From assembly GCA_032718475.1 (NCBI GenBank), contig JAUCBJ010008410.1:1-64000 (forward strand): a DNA stretch of 64,000 nucleotides, read 5' to 3'. This DNA comes from Nemertoderma westbladi. Taxonomy: Eukaryota; Xenacoelomorpha; Nemertodermatida; Nemertodermatidae. The position numbers and the translations under genes are program-made. The notes below the pieces were generated by a model, which was not told the origin of the DNA, made no database searches, and saw only the letters and a list, made by a program, of their open reading frames with translations. Positions 54,373 through 64,000 of the stretch are shown piece after piece (the stretch's first letter is position 1; the number at the start of each line of letters is the position of its first letter).

Positions 54373-56071
54373 ATGTCAAACGATCGTGCCCGTGACGATA
54401 ATAGTGGTGCTTGCGATATGGTTCTACCGGAAACGCAACCACAAGACCTTTACTCCTGGCCAATTACAAACCTCAAGACAGAATTAGGGCGTCTAAATCT
54501 AAAAACTTGTGGATCAAAGACAGATCTGATAAAGAGATTGCAGAATACTAGAAGAAACTCGAACCCAAATGTAATAGGAATACCTGGCGAACCGAACACA
54601 AGTAGTGGCCCCCCCTCTACCGAAAGACCATTACTTTCCTGCCCCACATTATCAGAGAAAATCCTAACTGTCGATTTGGATATGAATGACGAGTATATCG
54701 ATCGTATTGGTAACACCAGTAGTATTTTAGATGATACCGTATCCTGGGATCGCAGCCGCTTGTTCCCAGCACCATCGAGTGGAAACCTATCCGTTCAATC
54801 GGGTGAATTTCGAGATATAATAACACGACTGACCTCCTTAGAGGATGAAGTACACGTACTTCGTTTACAACAAAAAAAACGATAAAACCCGAATATACAA
54901 ACTCGAACAAATTGTGGTAGATCTCAAAAAGCAACGCCTCTCTGAACAAGAATCTAAACACGATACGCAAAATAATTGTGATGACGAGGATGAAATTGTT
55001 TCAGTTGAAGTTGAGAATATCGGTGGAGAAGATAGATCAGCTACCACTACCAGTAACGCTAAAGTACAGGAAACTCTAATCAAGGTACCAATAATGGGTG
55101 AAAATATCGAAACAGGACCCAATATAGACGAGCCACCACAATCGCCACCATACCAGGTCAAAACAACCGGAGATGAATCAATTCCTTGTCTTCTTTTTAT
55201 GGATAGCAATCGAAAATATATATATCCCCGGAAGATACGTCGAGATGCAAAGATGGTTCCTTGTAGTACAGCAGAGGAGTTTGAATCTAAGGTAACCCGA
55301 TTAATTACAATACATAAGAATATAGACAACGTATTTGTACTTACAGGAACAAACGATTTAGACAAATCATCTGCACGATCTGTGAGTAAAAACTTACAGG
55401 CTGGTGTAAAAGTGATAAATAAAGCGTGGCCATCATGTTGTATATCAATTTCCGCTATACTGTGTCGAAAGGATAAGGAAATTTATTACGCTAACCAATT
55501 GATCGAGGACATGTGTAGGGACAACGACTGTAAGTTTATAAAACATTCTAATATAACGCATAGAAATCTGTATGATGATAAACACATCCATCATAAAGAT
55601 ATTGGATTATTGGTGAGAAACATAATTAATATCGTGAGACCTGTATCAGCAACCATTGCGGGACCTGGGCAACGTCCGGGCTACGGCCAACCTGGGCCTT
55701 GGAAACGGCCGCAATACGGTCTGTCGGGGCCCTGGCAACGCCCGAACTACGGCCAATCGGGGCCCTGGCAACGCCCACCTACAACACGTCCGCCAGTATC
55801 AGCTCCAGCTCCAAACTCTGAACCTACTGCGTCAGGATACTCTCCTCATCAACCAGCGGCTACCTCTCCCGCAATGAAGCGTGTGATACAGAACCATGAC
55901 TATAATACCGGCATCGGCATGGTTCCACCGCGCTATTGGGAAGGTTTCCACGAATCGTTCCATACTGCTCCCTCGTCTAGTAGTACCTACAAACATCCGG
56001 GTAACGTGAATACACCCTCCAGAGGCGTGATAGGCGCCCTTATCAGTTTTCTGAACGCGATAGATACTTAA
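54373..56071 (+). CDS. LINE B ORF1: SAP domain, coiled coil, SGNH esterase; one frameshift
   Basis: The first part (170 aa) has a SAP DNA-binding motif ('WPITNLKTELGRLNLKTCG' then 'LIKRLQ', about residues 28-58). A coiled-coil start runs into an A8 run (54,871-54,878), where one extra A shifts the frame; it continues in the 54,845-56,071 frame. The second part has an SGNH/GDSL-type hydrolase with 'LLFMDSN' (block I, with D-S), 'LTGTNDL' (block III) and 'DDKHIHHKDIG' (block V His). A Pro/Gly-rich tail with GPWQRP repeats follows. Esterase domains are known in CR1/L2 ORF1 proteins; a SAP domain in front is less usual. Confidence 0.82.
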
Positions 56072-56147
56072 CTATGCCAACGCCATCCCCATATGGATCT
56101 ATCAAATTTTATCAAATTTTATTGTTTCTGAAACATATTGACTTTTA

Positions 56148-56795
56148 ATGCACGTTCACATTGTATTCGTTTTTATCACACTTAAATTACTACTAGTACG
56201 TCAGATAATACGTGTCTGCACTTTAGTATTATATTTGTTGATATTATTGAAATTAACCACTTTATTATTCATATCGTATATATCAATGCCATATATCTTG
56301 GTGTTGATAAATATGGTACAAAAAGCTGAAAAATGCTATGAAAATACAGTTTTAAATAGGCCGAATATATTTAGGCTTAATATCCGAAATTTTAAACTTA
56401 ATATTAAACTAAAACATATAAAAAACTTATCATATTTTTTAATGTATTTTTTTGTGACTATATATTTTATTAATTTCCCGATAGCACATACATTTTCGCG
56501 ATGGTACATCGCAGGTTTATACAACATAGTTTCCCTATTACTTATTCTGCTTTACAAAAATTTATTTCGCAAGAGATACTGGGTTATGTTTTTTTTATAT
56601 ATCTTCATTACACCAGCTGGCAACAATAATTATGAAAGCTACACACCAATTAATGACATACGGACAACTAAAATTAGTATTAAAAATTTGGCTTCTGCTA
56701 CACAAAATTGTTATAAACTTCTTTATATAATTTCTTTTGTTAATTTCAAAATATTTAAGCTATTTACTCATTTTCTCTTAACTGGGGTTTTATGA
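56148..56795 (+). CDS. LINE B extra frame: multi-pass membrane protein candidate
   Basis: The frame has 215 codons, begins with an ATG 76 bases after ORF1 and ends in an ATGA overlap with the ORF2 start at 56,792. It has about six hydrophobic segments (near residues 3-20, 22-57, 95-113, 121-137, 143-155 and 190-212) separated by basic loops such as 'IFRLNIRNFKLNIKLKHIK'. In such AT-rich DNA a stop is expected by chance roughly every 12 codons, so the length argues for a real gene. I know of no function. It could also be a relic of a longer ORF2 leader. Confidence 0.5.
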   Translation: MHVHIVFVFITLKLLLVRQIIRVCTLVLYLLILLKLTTLLFISYISMPYILVLINMVQKAEKCYENTVLNRPNIFRLNIRNFKLNIKLKHIKNLSYFLMYFFVTIYFINFPIAHTFSRWYIAGLYNIVSLLLILLYKNLFRKRYWVMFFLYIFITPAGNNNYESYTPINDIRTTKISIKNLASATQNCYKLLYIISFVNFKIFKLFTHFLLTGVL

Positions 56796-59700
56796 TAATA
56801 ATTATTATTAAACTTCTGTTACAAAAATCTGGGGATATCCATCCTAATCCGGGGCCTAATTCCGGCACCAATAAACGTAGAGTGACAAGGTCTAGTAAAT
56901 CAAAAAAGAAAGATAATACAGATCACAAAATTAATAAGCATCTACAAAATAGCGAATCAATATTAGATATAAAAAATATGCTTATAAATACAGCCGATGA
57001 CTTAACAATAATACATATTAATGCAAGAAGTTTAGTCAAACATGGAGACGAGTTGAAGGACATCCTGCTTGGGTCGAGAAACACCATCGTTTCTGTAACT
57101 GAAACTTGGTTGAAACGCCACCACCCTTCTCAAATAATACGTATACCTGGTTTTGATATTTATAGACATGATAGGAAAAAGAAAAAAGGCGGGGGCATTT
57201 TAATGTACATACCAGATACGTATAAATTCAAACAGCGCCCTGACATTCGAGACAATTCGAAATTAGAGACATTATGGGTACAAATAGACAACATATTAAT
57301 ATGTACTGTATATAAACCACCAAATTTTAATAGCCATGATTTCATAAATGAAATAGAAACAGAGCTAGAAAATGAACTTTTATTAGAACCACATTCGAAA
57401 ATATTAATTCAGGGGGATTGTAATATAAATATATTAAAGGACACACCCATAAATAAGTTGTTCACCAATATGCTAGTTGAAAATGATATACATATATTAA
57501 ACAAAACAAAACCGACCCGATACACTAAAAGATCACGCACATTAATTGACATTGCGGCTACTAATTTAAATTCAAACTTAATAAAATATCATGAAGTGTA
57601 TAACTGTGACTTTTCCGATCACGAGTTTATAGCTACAATTATTTCAAAAGAAGCAATTAAATTAGAACCGAAAGCGGTAGATAAAGAATATATTCAGTAT
57701 CGTGATTTTTCAAAATTTAACGAACAGCTATTTATAAATCTATTAATGGAAATTGACTGGTTTCCAATTTATACTATGGTAGACATCGAACATCAAATGA
57801 CTTACTTTGAACAAAGTATTGCATTTCATCTAAACAATGTGGCACCGCTTAAATACAAATTACACTCAACACAAAGAAAATTATTACAAAACTGCAAATG
57901 GTCAAACGAGTTGTTAGAAGTTCTTCGTAAAGAAAAATATATCTTATTTGCTAAATGGCGGGAAACTAACTTCGAAAACGATTTCAAGTTATTTAAAAAA
58001 GCCAGAAACAAGTTTAACAATCTAAATTAAAAATTAAAAAACCAATATGTCAATAACACATATGCAACATGCACTACAAGTAAGGGGCGGTGGAAAGTAA
58101 TAAATCAAATACTAAATAAATCAACTGAAAGAAATAATATATCAGAAATCAAATACAAGGGAATATTTTATACAGATCCAACAGAAATTGCGCAGGTATT
58201 TAATGAAGTCTACATAGATATAGGGGATTTTACAAAGGTAAACAACATATTTAGTGAAATCCAAAACCATCAAAAACCAATGCAATCATCGCCAAACAAT
58301 GGGCCCTCCTTTAGTTTCAATACTGTTACATCACTACAAATGTATGAAATAATTAATAAGCTAAATGTCTCAAAGTCATCTGGACCTTCTGATATTCCAA
58401 TTAAAATATTCAAATTAATGTCACCACACATATGTGAACCCCTCACAGCTATCTTTAATAATTGTATAACACAATCAAAATTTCCTAGCTCATTAAAAAT
58501 ATCACAAATAACACCAATATATAAAAAGGAGAACCATCTAGATCCAGCCAACTACAGACCTATAGCAGTTACTCAACCAATAGCAAAAATATTCGAACGT
58601 CATTTAGTTAATCAAATTAATACATATTTGTATCAAAATAACCTACTAAATCCATACCAGTTCGGCTTTCGAAAGAAATATTCTACAGTAGACGCCATTA
58701 CGTACGCTACGGAGCAGTGGAGAGCTGAACTCAACCAAGGTAAGTATGTTGCCGTGGCGTTCCTCGACCTCAGCAAGGCCTTTAACTCTCTCAGACACGA
58801 TACTTTACTAAAAGAGCTCGATTCATTAGGATTTAATTCAACGGCTTTAAAATTAATTAAAAATTACCTCTCAGACCGCAAACAGAAAGTTAAAATCGGA
58901 AACATTTCTTCGACATATTTGAACCGAAAAAAGGGGTGTCCCTCAAGGTACCCTAATGGGGCCTTTAATGTACACACTCTATACTAACACTATGCCATCT
59001 CTAGTAACTAAAAATACGTCCATGGTATAATACGCTGACGACACAGCCATATATATATCATAAAGATCCGGTCTACTTAGCAAGCGAATTAAAAAACATC
59101 ATACATAATATTTCAAACATTTTCCAGGCATACAGTCTTCAAGTTAATCCAGATAAAACAGAACTTTTACTTCTACATCCACATAAAAATATAGACAATA
59201 ATATTCCAAAAATAAAAATTAAATTAAACAAAGAATGTATAATAGAACAATCGACTAGCGTACGATATTTAGGTATAAAAATAGACAATAAACTAGAATG
59301 GAAAGAGCAGATTGATTCAGTTATTAGTAAAATGGGTATGGCAATTTCGGGTCTAAGAAAAATTAAAGGGCAATTACCACTAAAAACGAAAATTACTTTA
59401 TATAAAGCATTGGTTTTACCATACCATAATTATTGTTGCCAGCTGCTGTTATCTTTACACAACGAATATGGACACAAAAAATACTGTACCGTTTGGAAAA
59501 AATGCAGAACTTAGCACTACGTTGCATATTTAGCAAAAAACCAAAAGATTGTTCTGCTACCGAACTTCGCACAAAAGCTAAAATTCCAACTCTTTATGCA
59601 TCTCGCGAATACTACGGCATCACCTTTTTACACAAATATTTACTAGGAATAGCAGAACCATTCAAACATCTCGACCTACCATTCTTAAAAAATGAAAACA

Positions 59701-59894
59701 AACAAATAAACCCACGAACATTTAAAATTAAAATGCCAAAAACTAAAAATTATTACGGTCATACATCATTAACATATAAATTAATACAAATGTGGAATGA
59801 ACTACCACAGGCAGTAACTTCCCAATACCAACACTTGAAAGAATTTAATGCAACCCTAAAAAAAACATTACCTAACTCAGTACCACCGGGATGA
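56792..59894 (+). pseudogene. LINE B ORF2: 2A-like leader, AP endonuclease, reverse transcriptase; broken
   Basis: The start is hydrophobic ('MIIIIIKLLL') followed by 'GDIHPNPGP' (56,831-56,857), a 2A-like peptide. The endonuclease has 'IIHINARSL', 'VTETWL' (E104), 'GGGILMYIP', 'GDCNINIL' and 'CDFSDHEF'. A TAA at 58,028 interrupts the frame, which continues in register into the RT ('KSSGPSDIP', 'ITPIYKKEN', 'NYRPIAVT', 'QFGFRKKYST', 'FLDLSKAFNSL'). An extra G at about 58,935 shifts the frame before the QG and 'YADDTAIYI' motifs. The C-terminal piece ends at 59,894. Otherwise all domains are present. Confidence 0.85.
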
Positions 59895-60186
59895 TACAAC
59901 ATAACGCAAAAAACAATTACCTTTTTTTCATAGCATCTCGTAAATTGTGTACACTCAGTGATTCATATATTATAATATAATTTGTGCAATATCTAGCTAG
60001 GGTTGTAGTAATTCATTAGGGATTAGAGTAAGTTTATATACATACTGTAGAACCCAACATTAAATGTCTGGGCGGGCCAGTCTGACGTATATTCATTATT
60101 ACCAGTTACCTTGTGTAACTGCCTGTTTTTGTGCATTTATTGCTAATGATTACACAATGCAGTTTGAATATGAAAGAAAGAAAGAA

Positions 60187-62073
60187 AAGTAAAAAGAATA
60201 ATAAATTCAACGTCAAAAGTGAAAATAGCCAAATTAAATTCCGATTTGACTAAACTCGATTCAGAGTTATATCTATCTCGCCAGCATGAATCAAAAAGGA
60301 ACGAAATTAATGCCGTGAATAAGATCAAAGTAAATCCGAAATTCTTTTTTTCCTTTGCTAACACGAAATGTAAGGATAAAGTAAATGTTGGTCCTTTTGT
60401 TATTAACGGCAAAATAGTTTCTAATCCCGTTGATGTTTGTGAAACTTTACATGAACAATACCAATCAGTTTTTTCCAATCCAATTGCAGCTCTTAGGGTC
60501 TACTCACCCTCAGAGTTCTTTAAAGTCGATCAAGATACCAAACTAACTGATGTCCCGATTACATTAGAACTTATTATCATGGCTATTGATAAGCAATGTG
60601 CAGCCTCATCGGCAGGTCCTGATGGTATTCCAGCTCTTCTACTCAAATCATGTAAGAATGAGTTGGCCCATCCCCTCTCTATAATCTATCAGGAATCATT
60701 ATCATCTGGTATATTTCCATCTACTTTTAAATTTGGACATATTACCCCAATATTTAAGAAAGGATCCCGACTGGAGCCAATTAATTATCGACCAGTAAGT
60801 CTTACATCCAACTACTAGACCATTACACATACATTCTAGACTTGCTGGCAACGGCTGAAGGAGCCGATCTGATCTACCTTGACTTTGCCAAGGCATTTGA
60901 CAAGGTAGACCACGGCGTCTTACTTCACAAAATTATAAAACTTGGTATCAGCGGTAGTTTGGGAGTGTGGCTCGCAAACTTCCTAACAAATCGGTCCCAG
61001 AAAGTTGTAATAAACGGTGCCAGTTCCCATCCCCAACCCATCCTTAGCGGGGTTCCACAAGGAACGGTACTTGGACCCCTACTGTTCCTTATTATGGTTG
61101 GGGACATTAACACTAACACAAACAATAAATTATCATCATTTGCTGACGACACAAGAGTAACTGCTCCATCTCTTAACAATGATGACAATAATCTACAAAG
61201 AGATTTGAATACAATATATGATTGGGCTGTAAATAACAATATGCATCTGCATGGTGACAAATTTGAGCATCTGCACTACAGCAACAAACCCAAATCTCAT
61301 CCACACAATAGCTACACTTATATAAATTCTACTGGCGACCATTTGATAATAACTTCAGATCATGCAACTAAAGATCTAGGTGTGACCATGAGTGATAATG
61401 GGCGTTTTTCATTACATATCACAAACATTTGTAAAACCGGATCTCAGTTATGTGGCTGGATACTAAGGACATTTACAACCCGTAATGTAATCCCCATGGT
61501 AACCCTTTTTAATTCTCTCGTCCGTCCAAGACTCGAATATTGCTGCCAGTTGTGGAACCCAGCTACTGTAGCTGATATCCAAAAAATTGAAAATGTACAA
61601 CGGGCCTACACCCGCCGCATATTTGGAATGAAGGATATAAATTATTGGGAACGCTTGAAAATGTTACGGTTATATTCGCTCGAGCGGAGGAGAGAAAGGT
61701 ATATAATAATATATACATGGAAAATTATCGAATATAGAGTTCCAAATATTTCAGATTTAACCTATAAAATTTAATCTACAAAAAACATCCGCAGAGGTCG
61801 ACTTTGTACCATACCGTCCCTTGCAAGTAAGGCTACATGTCGCGTCTCCTCTCTTATAGACAACAGTTTTTGTGTTATTGGACCTAAATTATTTAACACC
61901 ATCCCAAAACATATAAGAGACTTGACAGGCTGCGCACTGGAGACTTTTAAAAAGCATCTTGATGCATATCTTTTCACCGTCCCAGATTGTCCCGGCTCGC
62001 CTGGATACACTGACTCTAGACCTATCCAGTCAAACTCCCTAACTAAGGTACAAACAAGTATTAAAATAAATTA
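60187..62073 (+). mobile_element. LINE A ORF2, reverse transcriptase part
   Basis: The frame resumes with 'KVKIAKLNSDLTKLDSELY' and continues with RT: 'SSAGPDGIPALLL', 'ITPIFKKGSRLEPINYRPVSLTS'. A deletion of perhaps 60 codons and a stop follow (60,819-60,841), then 'IYLDFAKAFDKVDH', 'SGVPQGTVLGPLLF', 'SSFADDTRV', 'DLGVTMSDN' and 'LEYCCQLWNPA'. The C-terminal end after a stop at 61,774 runs to 'SLIDNSFCVIGPKLFNTIP' and 'FKKHLDAYL' before about 62,073. The family is CR1/L2-like. A poly-T run near 62,168-62,187 lies in the 3' region. Confidence 0.88.
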
Positions 62074-62470
62074 AATGGACTACATTTCTTTCATTGCATC
62101 GTTCCATTTAAACAGAAGAATTAGCCAGTTTTTGCACAATTTGTATACAATGTATATTTTTACAATAATGTTTTTTTTTTTTTTTTTCTCATTATTAGTT
62201 ATGTGCATTTTGTGCCTTATTTGCGTAATTTTTACAACTGTAGGCCCGTACTTAATTATTTAATATACTGCAGTTTTTAGGTTTATGTACTTAATTTGGT
62301 GTGCTCTACGAGTTCTACCGTGTGAATTTTAAATCACTAAATATATATAGAAGAATACAAGAATAGACTAATGACAAAGCATTTGAATTTCCCACTATTT
62401 ATTATTTAATTTCAAAATCAGATAATATATACTGTCCACCCCTATATACACCTTAAACCTATACACATAT
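62074..62470. other. 3' region of LINE A and flank, no gene
   Basis: T-rich sequence with a run of about 20 T near 62,168. The small hydrophobic frame at 62,075-62,263 reflects base composition. Confidence 0.4.
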
Positions 62471-62477
62471 ACATACC

Positions 62478-62705
62478 GACAGACAGGCAGACAGACAAAC
62501 AGACAGACAGGCATATAGAGAGTAACATAGATAGACGCATATGAATTAATTAAGACATGCACATAATAATGGAATATTATGCCTTGAGCAAAGATAAGAG
62601 GGGCAGACATATACATACATACAGACAGAATGACTGACAGACTGACAGACAGACTGACTGACAGACAGACAGACTGACGGACAGACAGAGAGACAGACAG
62701 AGGGA
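62478..62705. repeat. Degenerate (GACA)n microsatellite
   Basis: Two blocks of GACAGACAGACA-type repeats (62,478-62,515 and 62,624-62,702) separated by a non-repetitive segment. It abuts the truncated second copy of LINE A. Confidence 0.85.
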
Positions 62706-62756
62706 ATGTAGATATACTTAAATGAATCAATGACATACAGGATTAATTTAGATAGT

Positions 62757-64000
62757 CTACTCATGCGAGTTCGGAGAGAAAACCGCTATTCAATGTTTTA
62801 TTTGTCAACGAGGTGTTCACAGTGGTTGTGTCACTGATCCAACGCAAACAGAAGAATATAAAGCACTAACGTCGGCCCGCGGATTTGTCTGGGTATGCCT
62901 CTATTGCCAACAACGGTCCATAGCTGGCAAAGCAATTATTCGCGATAAAGAAGGCGAATCCATTGCCGGTATTCGTAAGCGTCAAATTCTAGGCGCAGTG
63001 GCTACGACTGAAGGAGTACCGGTACCGTTGTCGGAACAAATGAGGGTTAAGGAACTGCAAACAAGAAGTCCAACAGTCAATGGGCCAAGTCAGTTCGAGA
63101 GTGATAACTGCATTCTCACCATTACAAACACCGCTACTGGTCAATTCACCGTCAGTTCCAGTATATGGATTCGACCAACCAAACTCAAGTTAGTCGACTA
63201 CAAAACCGCTTTGATATACTGGACGATGAAGATGATGATGTTGTCGATTTAGGTTCTGTACATTATGAAACAGAGGATGAATGGGTAAATCCCAACAGTA
63301 CTGTTGGTAGAGAGACGTCACCGGTATCACACAACCACAATAAATCGGAACCTCATTCTACAAACAGCAGCAATGAAAATAGACCTGTCTGTCGGTTCTT
63401 TCGCAATGGGAACTGCCAGTTTGGCCGATCGGGACGAGGCTGTTCATATCGACATCCAAAACTTTGTCTTAAATTCTTAAACAAAGGAAAATCAAGCCAA
63501 GGTGGCTGCACTAAGGGGACGTCCTGTAGGTACTTTCATCCCACACTGTGCCGCAATTCTGTCAACGAAAAACAATGCCTTAATGGCAAATGTAACTTCT
63601 ACCATATCCGTGGCACTCAACGTGCCAAGAGGCTGCAGGAAAATCGCGTGGAAGACAGATATAATATCAGGGAACAAAGTGTTGGGCTACAAGGGAATAA
63701 CATAGTCCCCCGGAGCTACACCAAGTCGAACCTCCCTCCTCATAGAGAAATCGACCAACCAAACACCAATGGTCAAATCCAGCAGCGTAACGTGGAATGC
63801 TATCGCTATGGTGAAGCTCAGACTTTGCAGACCACGGATCAGAGTTCTTTTTTAGAGAACGCCATGGCGGAAATGCAGAACTCGTTTACTATGCAAATGT
63901 CTCAGATGCAGGATCAAATATCGGGTATGCAGCGCCAGTTCTCTCACCAACTTCAGCAGTTGGTGCAGCTACAGCCCCAGGCAGCTGCATCCCCACCTCA
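62757..64000 (+). mobile_element. Second copy of LINE A ORF1, 5'-truncated, running off the window
   Basis: Homology to LINE A begins abruptly at 62,757 (matching 50,969 on) within the PHD finger and continues to the window edge (matching about 52,239) with near identity. It carries a 28-bp deletion after 63,140 that shifts the frame. It keeps CGA where the first copy has the TGA stop at 51,670, and reads Arg where copy 1 has Trp and His near the first CCCH finger. The PHD part, three CCCH fingers and the Gln-rich region are all recognisable. Confidence 0.93.

Larger units (their letters stand above)
54295..60196 (+). mobile_element. LINE B, complete CR1/L2-like non-LTR retrotransposon nested in LINE A
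   Basis: LINE A coding sequence stops at 54,302 and resumes at 60,187. AAAAGAAT is found at both junctions (54,297-54,304 and 60,189-60,196), fitting a target-site duplication. The inserted 5.9 kb has a 5' leader, ORF1 (54,373-56,071), a membrane-protein-like frame (56,148-56,795), ORF2 (56,792-59,894) and a 3' tail with a GAAA repeat at 60,172-60,186. It is full-length but carries a few inactivating mutations. Confidence 0.88.

Noticed and set aside
54860-54885. Programmed frameshift at the A8 run in LINE B ORF1
   Set aside because: The register does not match a classical -1 slippery heptamer; a one-base insertion in the homopolymer explains it more simply.
54450-55365. Three long minus-strand frames (88-166 codons)
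   Set aside because: They are shadows of LINE B ORF1 on the plus strand, which has SAP and esterase motifs.
62395-62764. Cys/Ser/Val-rich minus-strand frames (113 and 72 codons)
   Set aside because: They arise from the (GACA)n microsatellite.

Overview
The window is AT-rich metazoan genomic DNA. Three things support this: a multi-exon gene with GT-AG introns for an ADAM-type metalloprotease, very dense non-LTR and LTR retrotransposons, and an integrated adintovirus/Polinton-like element. I cannot name the phylum. The mix of Polinton-type virus, Copia, CR1/L2-like LINEs, P-like and Mutator-like transposases, and ShK domains fits an aquatic invertebrate best.

Region 1 (1-18,102) is part of a virus-like element. 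A compact plus-strand operon holds two related minor-capsid-like proteins (the first cut by the window edge), a basic virion protein, a double-jelly-roll-type major capsid candidate, an adenain-like protease and a 199-aa protein. It converges on a minus-strand replication module: an unknown 347-aa protein, a family B DNA polymerase whose single frame is interrupted by two stop codons, and a 181-aa protein that reads as a complete TATA-binding-protein (TBP) fold. A 6,189-bp part of this module (5,068-11,256) is tandemly repeated at 11,257-17,448 with only a handful of differences, so polymerase and TBP-like gene are each present twice. No packaging ATPase, integrase or terminal repeat is seen here; they may lie left of the window.

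Region 2 (18,103-22,380) is non-coding debris: a candidate tRNA-derived SINE head, a 157-bp tandem repeat and fragments of non-LTR retrotransposons, one with a 15-bp target-site duplication.

Region 3 (22,383-45,631) carries six plus-strand exons of a host ADAM/reprolysin-like gene: a zinc-site exon, two ShK exons, a Met-turn exon and two disintegrin-region exons. The ShK exons lie inside the protease domain. Its introns are packed with a minus-strand LINE (itself hit by a TTAA-flanked MITE), Gypsy, P-like and BEL/Pao remnants, a foldback element, and a TIR DNA transposon that contains an intact, very young Copia retrotransposon.

Region 4 (45,632-64,000) is almost entirely transposons: a repeat with CTCF-like motifs, a decayed Mutator-like transposase, a LINE (A) with PHD and CCCH fingers in ORF1 that is interrupted by a small insertion and by a complete second LINE (B), and a second partial copy of LINE A running off the right edge. 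LINE B has an unusual extra open frame for a multi-pass membrane protein between ORF1 and ORF2.
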